Positions 1 to 8,977 of a DNA stretch of 64,000 bases are shown piece after piece. The stretch comes from Amycolatopsis sp. 195334CR (GTDB lineage Bacteria > Actinomycetota > Actinomycetes > Mycobacteriales > Pseudonocardiaceae). The first letter of the stretch is position 1; each line of letters begins with the position of its first letter. Location: contig NZ_JAFJMJ010000001.1 of the NCBI RefSeq assembly GCF_017309385.1, positions 2,604,001 through 2,668,000 on the forward strand, written 5' to 3'. The translations under genes were made by a program, and so were the position numbers. Below the pieces are notes generated by a model. The model was not told where the DNA came from and did no database searches. It saw only the letters and a list, made by a program, of their open reading frames with translations.

Positions 1-402
1 GGTCCACGCCACGCCGTGCTCGCGGTAGCTCGGGAAGGCCATGTCGGACGGGCGGAGCGCGCGGCCGGAGCCGATCTGCGCGGCCTCCTGGCCCAGCAGC
101 GGCACCCAGATGCCCAGCTGGCCCTGGCGCTGCATGGCGTTCGACTCGCGGTCGGCCCGGCGGACCAGCACCATGTCGCGGTAGAGGTTCCGCAGCGCCT
201 CGTCGTCGATGTCGGAGACGTACGGGTCGAACTGCGCCGAAGCGACGCGTTCACCTTCGGGAGTCAGCAGCTGGGTGAGCTCGGCTCCACCCTCGGTTGT
301 TGCTCGCAAACCCGCGATCACCTGCTCCGGAGTAGGTTCCGCCGCTGTCGCGGCCGGCCCGGCGCCCGGTTCGGGATGCGTCCACTGTTCCGGGGACGAC
401 AT
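1..402 (-). CDS. 2-oxo acid dehydrogenase E1 component, alpha subunit (5' part only)
   Basis: First 134 codons of a gene that runs off the left edge. The N-terminus is a Pro/Ala/Glu-rich tail of about 50 residues, followed by the start of the thiamine-diphosphate fold: RNLYRDMVLVRRADRE, then QRQGQLGIWVPLLGQEAAQIG and a segment ending PSYREHGVAW. This is the usual opening of pyruvate or branched-chain keto-acid dehydrogenase E1-alpha proteins, which decarboxylate the keto acid and pass the acyl group to E2. Start is ATG at 402 with GAGGAG about 7 nt upstream. Substrate (pyruvate or branched-chain) cannot be settled because the rest of the gene and the beta/E2 genes lie outside the window. Confidence 0.85.
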   Translation of the reverse strand, partial: MSSPEQWTHPEPGAGPAATAAEPTPEQVIAGLRATTEGGAELTQLLTPEGERVASAQFDPYVSDIDDEALRNLYRDMVLVRRADRESNAMQRQGQLGIWVPLLGQEAAQIGSGRALRPSDMAFPSYREHGVAWT

Positions 403-755
403 TCGCTCGTTCTCCTCAGTTCGGTGCCGCGCAGCCGCTTGTGGCAGCCGCCGCGACTTCGCCGGCGGCCCTGGGGACTCGGTCGAGCACCCGGTCCGTC
501 GGCGGTGACGGTTCTCGCGCACATCCTGGCACGAGAAGCCGTCGATGGTGAGTCCCGGAGATTGATTCGTTGCCGGAAAAACCGGGCTGAACAGGGAAAA
601 CACTAGGAAACCCGATGATGGGGCAGCCGAAAGTAGGGCGCACTGGTACGGCTGGACCAGCAGCGGGCGCGAGCCCGGCGGGCACCCGGCTGCACGCCGC
701 CGACCGGCCGTTCGCCCCCTGTGATGTACCCCACCCCCTCTGTCAGGATCGAGGC
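403..755. other. intergenic region, divergent genes
   Basis: A 353-bp gap between the divergent E1-alpha gene and the first M20 peptidase gene. Both genes must have promoters here. The best element I can name is CAGGAT ending 6 nt before the ATG at 756, a possible -10 for a leaderless message. An AT-richer patch at 560-610 could hold the E1-alpha promoter. I see no convincing gene or RNA structure. Confidence 0.4.
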
Positions 756-2165
756 ATGGACCAGCGAACGCTTCGGGAGACGATTCAGGACACGTGGCGC
801 ACCGACGCACTGGCGAGCCTTTCGGAGTTCGTCACCATCCCGGCGCTTTCGCCAGCCTTCGACGCGCTGTGGGCCAGCAACGGCCACCTGCACGCGGCGG
901 TGGAGCACATGCGTGCCTGGCTGGCCGCGCGGGACCTGCCCGGCGCGGTGGTCGAGGTGGTCAAGCTGCCCGGCCGGACCCCGTTGCTGCTGCTGGAGAT
1001 CCCGGCGACCGGGGCGACCACCGAGGACACCGTGGTGCTCTACGGCCATCTCGACAAGCAGCCCGCGGCCGGTGAGTGGTCGCCCGGCCTGGACCCGTGG
1101 ACGCCGGTGGTCAAGGACGGCCGCCTCTACGGCCGCGGCGCCGGTGACGACGGATACGCCGGTTACGCCGCCGCGACCGCGTTGGAGGCGCTGCACCGCG
1201 CGGGCGGGAGGCACGCGCGCACCGTCGTCCTGCTGGAGACCTGCGAGGAGTCCGGCAGTCCCGACCTGGCCACCTACCTCGACCACCTGCGCGACCGCAT
1301 CGGCCGGGTCGGCCTGGTGGTCTGCCTCGACGTGGCGGGCGGCGACTACGAGCGGCTGTGGCTGGCGACCTCGTTGCGCGGCATCGCCTTCCTCGACCTG
1401 ACCGTCCGCGTGCTCGACTCCGGTGTGCACTCCGGGCACTCCAGCGGGCTCGTGCCCAGCTCGTTCCGCGTGGTCCGGCAGCTGCTCGACCGGCTCGAGG
1501 ACTCGCGGACCGGCGAAGTGCTGTTGCCGGAGCTGAGCGTGGAGATTCCGGAGGACCGGCTGGCCGAGGTGCGCCTGGCCGTGGCCGAAGGTGGCCTGCG
1601 GCCCGAACTGCCGATCACCGAGGGCGTGCGCACCGCCAGCGACGACCCCGTGGAACTGGTGCTCAACAACACCTGGCGCACCACGCTGTCGGTGACCGGG
1701 GCGAGCGGGTTGCCGTCGCTGGAGGCGGCGGGCAACGTGCTGCGGCCGTTCACCGGGCTCAAGCTCAGCTTCCGGCTGCCGCCGACCGCCGACGCCGAGG
1801 TGGCGCTCGAAGCCATCGTCCGCACGCTGACCACCGACGTGCCGTACGACGCGAAGGTGGAGATCGGCCGGGCGGGTGGCGCGGCGGGCTGGAACGCGCC
1901 GAAGCTGGCGCCGTGGCTGGCGACCACGCTGGACAAGGTGAGCGTGGACGTGTTCGGCGAGCCGTGGCGGGCGCTCGGGCTCGGCGGCACCATCCCGTTC
2001 CTCGGCCTGTTCGCCGAGGCCTATCCCGACGCCCAGTTCGTGGTCACCGGGCCGCGCGGGCCGGGCAACAACGCGCACGTGCCGGACGAGTGGCTGCACC
2101 TGGAGCAGACCGAGCGGGTGACCGAGGCGGTGGCCAGGATTCTGCACGCGCACGCCGGCGAATGA
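756..2165 (+). CDS. M20 family metallopeptidase (dipeptidase-like), copy 1
   Basis: 469 residues. Zinc-dependent M20 hydrolase of the carnosinase/Xaa-dipeptidase type, probably cytoplasmic because there is no signal peptide. Metal and catalytic motifs are visible: GHLDKQP near residue 100 (His and Asp ligands), GRGAGDDG near 130, the Glu-Glu pair in LLETCEESGS near 160, and a late NNAHVPDEW carrying the last His. A dimerisation domain lies between these blocks. I chose ATG 756 over the upstream in-frame starts because the family begins just before the LRETIQ helix and because CAGGAT ends 6 nt upstream as a possible leaderless -10. It is followed directly by a paralogue. The peptide substrate is unknown. 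Confidence 0.85.
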   Translation: MDQRTLRETIQDTWRTDALASLSEFVTIPALSPAFDALWASNGHLHAAVEHMRAWLAARDLPGAVVEVVKLPGRTPLLLLEIPATGATTEDTVVLYGHLDKQPAAGEWSPGLDPWTPVVKDGRLYGRGAGDDGYAGYAAATALEALHRAGGRHARTVVLLETCEESGSPDLATYLDHLRDRIGRVGLVVCLDVAGGDYERLWLATSLRGIAFLDLTVRVLDSGVHSGHSSGLVPSSFRVVRQLLDRLEDSRTGEVLLPELSVEIPEDRLAEVRLAVAEGGLRPELPITEGVRTASDDPVELVLNNTWRTTLSVTGASGLPSLEAAGNVLRPFTGLKLSFRLPPTADAEVALEAIVRTLTTDVPYDAKVEIGRAGGAAGWNAPKLAPWLATTLDKVSVDVFGEPWRALGLGGTIPFLGLFAEAYPDAQFVVTGPRGPGNNAHVPDEWLHLEQTERVTEAVARILHAHAGE

Positions 2166-2186
2166 CCTGGTGGCAGGATGGGTGAG

Positions 2187-3617
2187 GTGGATCAGACTGT
2201 GAATGCGACCGCGATGCGTGAAACCGTGCGGCGGCTCTGGGCGGACGACATCCTGCCGAGCCTGTCGGGGCTGGTGGCGATCCCCGCCCTGTCCCCCGGT
2301 TTCGATCCGGACTGGGCGAACAGCGGCCACCTGGCCGCCGCCGTCGAGCACGTCCGGAACTGGCTCGGGAGCCGGGCGATCCCCGGTGCCTCGATCGACG
2401 TGGTGGAACTGCCCGGCCGCAGCCCGGTGCTGCTGCTGGACGTGCCGGCCACCGAGGGTGCCGAGGACAAGGGCACCGTGTTGCTCTACGGGCACCTGGA
2501 CAAGCAGCCGCCGCTCGGTGGCTGGTCCGAGGGGCTCGACCCGTGGAAGCCGGTGGTCAAGGACGGCAAGCTGTACGGCCGCGGCTCGGCCGACGACGGG
2601 TACGCCGGGTATGCCGCGACCGCCGCGCTGGAGGCACTGCGCGAGGCGGGCGGTTCGCACGCGCGGGCCGTGGTGCTGCTGGAGACCGGGGAGGAGTCGG
2701 GCAGCCCCGACCTGCCCGCGTACCTGGAGCACCTGAGCGACCGGCTCGGGGAGGTCACCTTCGTGGTGTGCCTGGACTCGGGCGGCAACGACTACGAGCG
2801 CATGTGGCTGACCACCAGCCTGCGCGGGCTGGTCCAGTTGCACCTGACCGTGCGCGTGCTCGACTCCGGGCAGCACTCCGGGCTGGCCAGCGGTGTGGTG
2901 CCCAGCTCGTTCCGGATCCTGCGCGAGCTGCTGGACCGGGTGGAGAACGCCGAGACCGGGCACCTGCTGCTCGACGAGATGTACGTGGACATCCCGGCGG
3001 ACCGCGCCGCCGAAGCCGAAGCGGCCGCCGCCGCGGCGCCCGGGGCGATGAAGAAGGCGTTCCCGCTGCACGGTGGCACCACCACGGTCCACGAGGACGA
3101 GGTGGAGCTCCTGCTGAACAACAGCTGGCGGCCCACGTTGTCGGTGATCGGCGCCTCGGGCTTCCCGGAGCCGATCGACGCGGGCAACGTGCTGCGCGCG
3201 CACAGCACGCTGGCGCTGGGCTTCCGCCTCCCGCCGACGGCCGATTCGGCGGCCGCGCTGGGTGCGCTGGAGAAGGCGCTGACCACGGACGTGCCGTACT
3301 CGGCGACCGTGGAGCTGGCGGGCCTCGAACACGCCGACGGCTGGAATGCCCCGGCCACGGCACCCTGGCTGTCGGCGTCGCTGGACGAGGTGAGCTCCAC
3401 GGTGTTCAACGCCCCCTGGCGAGCCATGGGCCTGGGCGGCTCGATCCCGTTCATGGGTTTGCTCGGGGAGAAGTACCCGAACGCCCAGTTCCTGGTCACG
3501 GGCGCGCTGGGCCCGGACTCGAACGCCCACGTCCCGGACGAGTGGCTGAACCTGGCGCAGGCGGAGCGCGTGACCACCGCGGTCGCCCACATCCTCCACG
3601 CCCACGCGACGGCCTGA
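2187..3617 (+). CDS. M20 family metallopeptidase (dipeptidase-like), copy 2
   Basis: 476 residues, collinear with the preceding gene and clearly a tandem duplicate: GHLDKQP, GRGSADDG, LLETGEESGS and SNAHVPDEW all recur in the same order. It differs in the segment after the dimerisation domain, where this copy has an Ala/Glu-rich stretch and a longer lid (KKAFPLHGG). An ATG at 2178 is possible, but I prefer GTG 2187: it aligns VDQ with MDQ of copy 1, and the same CAGGAT hexamer ends 7 nt before it, as in copy 1. The duplication therefore seems to have included the promoter. The 21-nt gap between the genes would otherwise suggest an operon. Confidence 0.85.
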   Translation: MDQTVNATAMRETVRRLWADDILPSLSGLVAIPALSPGFDPDWANSGHLAAAVEHVRNWLGSRAIPGASIDVVELPGRSPVLLLDVPATEGAEDKGTVLLYGHLDKQPPLGGWSEGLDPWKPVVKDGKLYGRGSADDGYAGYAATAALEALREAGGSHARAVVLLETGEESGSPDLPAYLEHLSDRLGEVTFVVCLDSGGNDYERMWLTTSLRGLVQLHLTVRVLDSGQHSGLASGVVPSSFRILRELLDRVENAETGHLLLDEMYVDIPADRAAEAEAAAAAAPGAMKKAFPLHGGTTTVHEDEVELLLNNSWRPTLSVIGASGFPEPIDAGNVLRAHSTLALGFRLPPTADSAAALGALEKALTTDVPYSATVELAGLEHADGWNAPATAPWLSASLDEVSSTVFNAPWRAMGLGGSIPFMGLLGEKYPNAQFLVTGALGPDSNAHVPDEWLNLAQAERVTTAVAHILHAHATA

Positions 3618-3618
3618 C

Positions 3619-4521
3619 TTATCGCTCGGGCGCCCTCGACCGAACGGCTTCGATCCGTTCACCGATCTCCCGGATCGCGGGGGCGCCCGAGCGGAGGCTT
3701 CGTGCCTCCATGGCCACCTCGTCGGCCACCAGCAACAAGGAGTTGACCGACTTCCGCTCGACGCTGAGCGCCTTCGCCGTGTAGTCGGCGGCGGCTTCCA
3801 GATCCCCGCCGCGCAAGCTCAGGGCGGCCAGCGTCAGCTTGGCTTCCGCCGCGCGCATCGGTGACTTCTCCACGCCACCGGGTCCGCGCGACAGTCGCAG
3901 CACTTCGCTCGCGTGCTGTGCCGACTTGTCGTCCTGCCGGGCGATCCGGTAGCAGTCCATCGCGTAGAACGGCCACTTCGTGGGGTCGATGACGAAGTGG
4001 TGCCCAGGCCGCGACGGGTTGTCGTGCTTGCCCAGCAACGAAAACCCGTGGTCGAGGAGCCTGTCGACGCATTCGCCCCGGCGTGCCGCCGCCTTGGCGT
4101 TCAGCGCGGTCAGCTGCACGGCGACCGATGAATGGGGCGCGGCCCGGAGCCCGCCGCGGGCAAAGTCGGCGACGGCCCGGTGCCTTCCCTGGGTCAGGGC
4201 GAACCAGGCGCCCATCTCGAAGGACCAGGCCTGGATCTCGCCGTGGTTCGTCTCCCGCCCCACGCGGAAAGCGGCCAGCCGGGCGGATTCGGCGCCACGC
4301 CGGTCACCCAGGTCGTAGTCCAGGCAGCCGATCAGCAGGCAAAGCCACCCGAGCACCACGAGCAGTTCCCGCCGGTCGCCGAGTGAGCACGGGCCCGCGA
4401 GCAGGCGTCTCACCGTGCCGAGCCAGAAGGCCACGTCCGCACGAAGTTCGCGCGCATCGCGCCACGCGTACTGGCAGCAAAGCTCGTCGGTCTTCAGCTG
4501 GAGGGGTTCGACGTCCACCAC
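3619..4521 (-). CDS. TPR-type C-terminal half of an XRE-family regulator, no HTH domain
   Basis: 300 residues, GTG start. The sequence (DELCCQYAWRDA, LVVLGWLCLLIGCLDYDLG, WFALTQGRHR) matches from memory the helical-repeat C-terminal region of a large class of actinobacterial helix-turn-helix regulators, but the roughly 100-residue N-terminal XRE domain is absent. It cannot be added by moving the start: the in-frame TGA two codons upstream (4527-4525) is the stop codon of the transglutaminase gene. It is therefore either a 5'-truncated regulator or a stand-alone TPR protein, translated by coupling to the gene before it. Function is not known; a protein-binding role is an inference from the repeats. 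Confidence 0.65.
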   Translation of the reverse strand: MVDVEPLQLKTDELCCQYAWRDARELRADVAFWLGTVRRLLAGPCSLGDRRELLVVLGWLCLLIGCLDYDLGDRRGAESARLAAFRVGRETNHGEIQAWSFEMGAWFALTQGRHRAVADFARGGLRAAPHSSVAVQLTALNAKAAARRGECVDRLLDHGFSLLGKHDNPSRPGHHFVIDPTKWPFYAMDCYRIARQDDKSAQHASEVLRLSRGPGGVEKSPMRAAEAKLTLAALSLRGGDLEAAADYTAKALSVERKSVNSLLLVADEVAMEARSLRSGAPAIREIGERIEAVRSRAPER

Positions 4522-4524
4522 GGC

Positions 4525-5367
4525 TCAGGCCACCCGGGTCAGCTCCACGGAAACGTCCAGTGTGGACTCCCCACCCCCGGTGAAGATGCCCTTGAGAGGC
4601 GCCACATCCGCGTAGTCCCGCCCCGTCGCGACCCAGACGTGGCGTGGCCCGACCGGGATGGCGTTCGTCGGGTCGTGGGCCCACCAGCCGCCGGTCCAGG
4701 CGTCGACCCAGGCGTGGGATTCGCCCTGCACAGTCTGGCCGAGTTTCGCCGAGGGTTCCGTGTGCAGGTAACCCGAGACGTACCGCGCCGGCACGCCGAT
4801 GGACCGCAACATCGTCAGCGTCACGTGCGCGAAGTCCTGGCACACGCCCTCCCGCGCCTGCCAGGCGTCGGTCGCCGTGCTGTGGACGCCGGTGGTGCCC
4901 GGCTGGTACTTCAGCTGTTCGTGCACCCAGTCCGACACCGCGAGCACGGTGTCCGCCGGGTCCTTCCCCTTCCGCAGATCCCGCGCGACCTTCGCCAGCT
5001 CGCGATCCCGCGGCGTGTACTCCGTCGGCGTCAGGAACTCCGTGTGCTCGTCGATCACCTTGTCCCCGCGCAGGTCCGACCAGCTCGCCTCGTGAATGGG
5101 CGAGGCGGCTTCGGCCGTCTCCACCAGCGACGTGGCCACCACGGTGAACTCCGTGTGCGGCGCGTGCAGGTCGAACGAGGTCACCACGGTGCCCCAGTAG
5201 TCCGAATACCGGTACGCCCTGGTCGCCGGGGTGGTCTCCAGCCGGTTCGCCACCAGGGTCTGCCGCCGGTCCGAGCGCGGGGTCAGCCTGGCCTCGTTGT
5301 ACGACTGCATGGCCGGGGTGGCGTAGTGGTACCCGGTGCGGTGCACCACGCGGACCTGCCAGCTCAT
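4525..5367 (-). CDS. transglutaminase-like protein (bacterial transglutaminase N-terminal plus core)
   Basis: 280 residues. An N-terminal beta domain (residues 1-85, beginning VHRTGYHY) is followed by a transglutaminase-like papain-fold core. The catalytic triad can be read: Cys in REGVCQDFAH, His in GESHAWVDAW and Asp in HDPTNAIPVG. Such proteins act as amidases/peptidases or acyl transferases. Its ATG (5367-5365) overlaps the TGA of the alpha-E gene as ATGA, so the two are translationally coupled. With alpha-E and the permuted ATP-grasp gene it forms a widely conserved three-gene set that has been proposed on comparative grounds to make and process a peptide; no product is known to me. Confidence 0.9.
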   Translation of the reverse strand: MSWQVRVVHRTGYHYATPAMQSYNEARLTPRSDRRQTLVANRLETTPATRAYRYSDYWGTVVTSFDLHAPHTEFTVVATSLVETAEAASPIHEASWSDLRGDKVIDEHTEFLTPTEYTPRDRELAKVARDLRKGKDPADTVLAVSDWVHEQLKYQPGTTGVHSTATDAWQAREGVCQDFAHVTLTMLRSIGVPARYVSGYLHTEPSAKLGQTVQGESHAWVDAWTGGWWAHDPTNAIPVGPRHVWVATGRDYADVAPLKGIFTGGGESTLDVSVELTRVA

Positions 5368-6311
5368 AGCGAAACCTCCGCACCGCGCCACGCCACCCAG
5401 GGCGAGGAGTGGAAGTACTGCACCGACACCGCTTCCCCGATCTCCCGGATCGTCGTCTGCAAGGTACCCAGCCGCTTCGGCAGTTCCTCCAGCAGATCCG
5501 AGGGCCGCAGGAACTCCAGCTCGCTGCGCGCCCGGCCGAGCAACCGCAGCGCCTCCGCCTTCTCGTTGCCGCGCCCGTGACTGCCCTTCTGCAGCTTGTC
5601 CAGGCAGTACTCCGCCTGCCGCAGGGCGTGGAACACCGAGCGCGGGAACAGCGAGTCGCGGAGCAGGAACTGCACGATCCGGCCCGCGTCCAGCGCGCCG
5701 CGGTACGTGCGCAGGTAGGTGTCCTGCGCGCCGGTCGACCGCAGCACGGTGATCCAGCCCGGCGACGACGCGCGGTCCTGCACCCGGGACAACAGCAACC
5801 GCACCACCATGTCCGCGCGTTCCACCGACCGGCCCAGCACCATGAACAGCCAGCCGTCGTCGCGGCTCATCGTCGAGTCGGCCAGTCCGGCGAACATCGC
5901 CGCGCGCTCCTCCACGAACGACAAGAACGAGTGCGGCCCGGCCCGCCGGGCGTAGCGCTGCCGGTCCGGCACCGCGTTCCAGGTGGCGTTCAGGCACTCC
6001 CACAACTCGGTCGAGACCACCTCACGCGCACCGCGGGTGTTCTCCCTGGCGGCGGTGATCGAGCCGACGATCGAGCTGGCGTTGTCCTTGTTGTAGGCGA
6101 CCAGCTCGGTCAGCTTCCACACGTCCAGCTCGCCCCGCTCCTCCGGCTGGATGCCCAGCACGGTCAGCAGCTGGCGGCTGGCGTGGTCCGGGTCGACGGT
6201 GGCGTCCTCCAGCAGCTGGTGGACCGACACGTTGAGGATGCGCGCGGTGTCGTCCGCGCGTTCCACGTACCGGCCGATCCAGTACAACGATTCGGCGTTC
6301 CGGGCGAGCAT
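5364..6311 (-). CDS. alpha-E domain protein
   Basis: 315 residues, all-helical, opening with the family hallmark LARNAESLYWIGRYVERADD. A central SRDDGWLFMVLGRSVERADM segment repeats the pattern, suggesting an internal duplication of the helical unit. No enzymatic motif is visible; the family occurs beside permuted ATP-grasp proteins and is thought to be a partner or scaffold for them. It starts 10 bp after the ATP-grasp stop codon and overlaps the transglutaminase gene by 4 bp, so the three are almost certainly one transcript. Confidence 0.9.
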   Translation of the reverse strand: MLARNAESLYWIGRYVERADDTARILNVSVHQLLEDATVDPDHASRQLLTVLGIQPEERGELDVWKLTELVAYNKDNASSIVGSITAARENTRGAREVVSTELWECLNATWNAVPDRQRYARRAGPHSFLSFVEERAAMFAGLADSTMSRDDGWLFMVLGRSVERADMVVRLLLSRVQDRASSPGWITVLRSTGAQDTYLRTYRGALDAGRIVQFLLRDSLFPRSVFHALRQAEYCLDKLQKGSHGRGNEKAEALRLLGRARSELEFLRPSDLLEELPKRLGTLQTTIREIGEAVSVQYFHSSPWVAWRGAEVSL

Positions 6312-6321
6312 GCCTGCCTCC

Positions 6322-7968
6322 TCATTGTTGTTGCTGCTGCTGGGCGCTGGTCAGTTCGGGACCCTGTTCGGCGGCGAGCCCGTCCAGCTGGGACTGCTCG
6401 GCCAGTGCCGGCTCGGCCAGTTCGCGGTCGGCGGAGGACGACCGGCTGGCCAGCACCCAGGTGTCCTTCGACCCGCCGCCCTGTGAGGAGTTGACCACCA
6501 GGCTGCCCTCCGGCAGCGCCACCCTGGTCAGCCCGCCGGGCAGGACAAAAACGAAGTTGCCGTCGTTGACCGCGAACGGCCGCAGGTCCACGTGCCGCGG
6601 CGCCAGCTTGTCATCCACTTTGGACGGAACGGTGGACAGCTGCACCACCGGCTGGGCGATCCAGCCGCGCCGGTCGGCCTTCACCTTGCGCCGCAGGTCG
6701 GCCAGCTCCTTCGCCGAGGCCTCCGGCCCGAAGACGATGCCGTACCCACCGGAGCCCTCGACCGGTTTGACCACCAGCTCGTCCATGTGCGCGAGCACGT
6801 AGTCCAGCTCGTCCGGCAGCCAGCAGCGGTAGGTGTCCACATTGGGCAGCAGCGGCTTCTCGTTGAGGTAGTACTTCACCATGTCCGGCACGTAGGTGTA
6901 GACCAGCTTGTCGTCGCCGACGCCGTTGCCCACCGCGTTCGCGATCACCACGTTCCCGGCGCGGGCCGCGTTGAGCACGCCGGCGATGCCGAGCACCGAG
7001 TCCGGCCGGTAGTGCACCGGGTCGAGGAACTCATCGTCGATGCGCCGGTAGATCACGTCCACCGGCCGCTCGCCCTCGGTGGTGCGCAGGTAGACCACGT
7101 TGTCGCGGCAGAACAGGTCGCGGCCCTCGACCAGTTCCACACCCATCAGCCGCGCCAGCAGGGAGTGCTCGAAGTAGGCGGAGTTGTGGATGCCGGGGGT
7201 GAGCACCACGATCATCGGGTCGGCCACGTTGGCCGCGGCCGCCGCGCGCAGCGAGCGCAGCAGGTGGGAGGCGTAGTCGCCGACCGGCCGCACCCGGTGC
7301 TGGGCGAACAGGTCCGGGAACACACGCGCCATCGTGCGGCGGTTCTCCATCACGTACGACACGCCCGACGGGTTGCGCAGATTGTCCTCGAGCACGCGGA
7401 ACGTGCCCGCTTCGTCGCGCACCAGGTCGACCCCGGCCACGTGGATGCGCACGCCGTTGGGCGGGCTGATGCCGAACGCCTCGCGCTGGAAGTGCGCGCA
7501 CGAGGTGATCAGGCGACGCGGCAGGACGCCGTCGGCGAGGATCTGCGCGTCGCCGTAGACGTCGTCGAGGAACGCCTCCAGCGCGCGGACGCGCTGCGCC
7601 ACGCCGCGTTCGAGCTTGAGCCATTCGGCCGCGGTGATCACCCGCGGCACCAGGTCCAGCGGGAACGGCCGCTCCTGGCCGGACAGCGAGAAGGTGATGC
7701 CCTGGTCGACCAGCGCCCGGTCCAGCGCCGCGGAGCGGGCGGTCAGATCGGTCGAGTCGTAGCCGGCGAGCGACTCGAACAACGCGCGGTAGGGCGGGCG
7801 GACGGTGCCGTCCTCGGCGAACATCTCGTCGTAGGCACCGGCGTGCGGGCGGTCCTTCGCCAGGTAACCGTCGAACTGCGCGCCCGCCCGGCCGTTCCGG
7901 GAGCTGGTCCTGGCCCGCATCCCGGCCGGCGACAACCTGGGCGGCGCGTTGTTGTTCATGGAACTCAT
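6322..7968 (-). CDS. circularly permuted ATP-grasp type 2 protein
   Basis: 548 residues. ATP-dependent carboxylate-amine ligase of the permuted class. Visible marks are the N-terminal YDEMFAEDGTVRPPY, the central GVRIHVAGVDLVRDE, the glycine-rich nucleotide loop in VKPVEGSGGYGIVFG (about residue 400) and the metal-site strand RHVDLRPFAVNDG. The reaction is expected to be formation of a peptide-like bond, but the substrate is unknown. It is the first gene of the minus-strand unit with alpha-E and transglutaminase. The N-terminus (SSMNNN) is flexible and a start three codons in (MNNN) is also possible. The C-terminus ends in six glutamines encoded by CAG/CAA triplets, a tail prone to slippage. 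Confidence 0.9.
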   Translation of the reverse strand: MSSMNNNAPPRLSPAGMRARTSSRNGRAGAQFDGYLAKDRPHAGAYDEMFAEDGTVRPPYRALFESLAGYDSTDLTARSAALDRALVDQGITFSLSGQERPFPLDLVPRVITAAEWLKLERGVAQRVRALEAFLDDVYGDAQILADGVLPRRLITSCAHFQREAFGISPPNGVRIHVAGVDLVRDEAGTFRVLEDNLRNPSGVSYVMENRRTMARVFPDLFAQHRVRPVGDYASHLLRSLRAAAAANVADPMIVVLTPGIHNSAYFEHSLLARLMGVELVEGRDLFCRDNVVYLRTTEGERPVDVIYRRIDDEFLDPVHYRPDSVLGIAGVLNAARAGNVVIANAVGNGVGDDKLVYTYVPDMVKYYLNEKPLLPNVDTYRCWLPDELDYVLAHMDELVVKPVEGSGGYGIVFGPEASAKELADLRRKVKADRRGWIAQPVVQLSTVPSKVDDKLAPRHVDLRPFAVNDGNFVFVLPGGLTRVALPEGSLVVNSSQGGGSKDTWVLASRSSSADRELAEPALAEQSQLDGLAAEQGPELTSAQQQQQQ

Positions 7969-8086
7969 CGTCGCTCACGAACGGGTGATCGCGCGATACG
8001 CAGGCGTGATGTCGTCCACTTCGCCACAAGGAAGACACGGGAAAGACCTAGTCGAAACGGCGCTGTAACGTCCCAATGCTGGGCAG

Positions 8087-8116
8087 TTGACCCACGTGGA
8101 TGGCAGGATGCAAAAT
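8087..8116 (+). promoter_or_regulatory. putative housekeeping-type promoter of the ABC importer
   Basis: TTGACC (8087-8092), an 18-bp spacer, then CAAAAT (8111-8116), 32 bp before the GTG start of the binding-protein gene. The match to sigma-70-type boxes is reasonable; the transcription start is not shown. Confidence 0.45.
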
Positions 8117-8148
8117 CTCGCCGAGTTCTGACTACTAGGAGTGACACC

Positions 8149-8970
8149 GTGGCGCGTCGACACACACGCAGAGCGCTCACCATCTTGCCGGCGCTCGCCC
8201 TGGCCGTTACCGCGGCAGGCTGCGCCGAATCGGTCAACACCGGAGCCGACACCCAGGCCGGGGGGCAGATCACGCTCAAGGAAGCGGGCAAGCTGACCAC
8301 CTGCACCCACCTGCCCTACGCCCCGTTCCAGTTCACCGAGGGCGACAAGACCGTCGGCTTCGACGTGGAGCTGGTGGACCTGGTGCTGCCCCTGGTCGGC
8401 GCGAGCGAGCAGAAGATCTTCGACACGCCGTTCGAGGGCATCAAGTCCGGTGAGTCGCTCAACATCGGGCAGTGCGACGTGGCCGCCGCGGCCATGTCGA
8501 TCACCCCCGAGCGCCAGGCCGTGATGGACTTCTCCGACCCGTACTTCAACGCGAAGCAGGCGCTGCTGGTGAAGAAGGGCTCCGGCTACGACAGCCTGGA
8601 GAAGCTGCGCGGCAAGAAGCTCGGCGTGCAGCAGGGCACCACCGGCGAGACCTACGCCAACGAGAACAAGGACAAGTTCGGCTACGAGGTCATCCAGTTC
8701 GAGGACCTCGCGCTGGAGCAGACCGCGGTGCAGACCGGTCAGGTCGACGCCGGCATCAACGACGACGTGGTGCTGCTGGACTTCCTCAAGGCGAACGCCG
8801 ACGTCGAGGTCACCGCCACCTTCGACACCGGCGACAACTACGGCATCGCGGTGAAGAAGGGCAACGGCGCGCTGCTGGCCAAGGTCAACGAGGCGCTGAC
8901 CAAGGCCAAGGGCGACGGCACCTACGACCGCATCTACGAAAAGTGGTTCGGCAAGAAGCCGACCGCCTGA
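8149..8970 (+). CDS. glutamate/glutamine-type ABC transporter substrate-binding lipoprotein
   Basis: 273 residues. Signal sequence with an Arg-rich n-region (RRHTRRA) and lipobox VTAAGC, so Cys25 would be lipidated and the protein held on the outer face of the membrane. The mature part is a family-3 solute-binding protein: [53 protein letters not shown] and DAGINDDVV are the expected ligand-binding blocks. GTG 8149 follows AGGAG at 8137-8141. It is the first gene of the importer and is separated from the permease by a strong hairpin. Acidic or amide amino acids are the likely ligand; exact specificity is not readable. Confidence 0.88.
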   Translation: MARRHTRRALTILPALALAVTAAGCAESVNTGADTQAGGQITLKEAGKLTTCTHLPYAPFQFTEGDKTVGFDVELVDLVLPLVGASEQKIFDTPFEGIKSGESLNIGQCDVAAAAMSITPERQAVMDFSDPYFNAKQALLVKKGSGYDSLEKLRGKKLGVQQGTTGETYANENKDKFGYEVIQFEDLALEQTAVQTGQVDAGINDDVVLLDFLKANADVEVTATFDTGDNYGIAVKKGNGALLAKVNEALTKAKGDGTYDRIYEKWFGKKPTA

Positions 8971-8977
8971 TCCGCGA

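Noticed and set aside
603..3662. Reading frame of about 1000 codons on the minus strand opposite the M20 peptidases
   Set aside because: It is rich in Arg, His, Gln and Val with no motif, which is the usual reverse image of GC-rich genes; the plus strand carries intact catalytic motifs.
6592..8148. Apparent long N-terminal extension of the substrate-binding protein
   Set aside because: The extension is the reverse image of the ATP-grasp gene; a lipobox signal peptide starting at 8149 with a ribosome site shows the true start.
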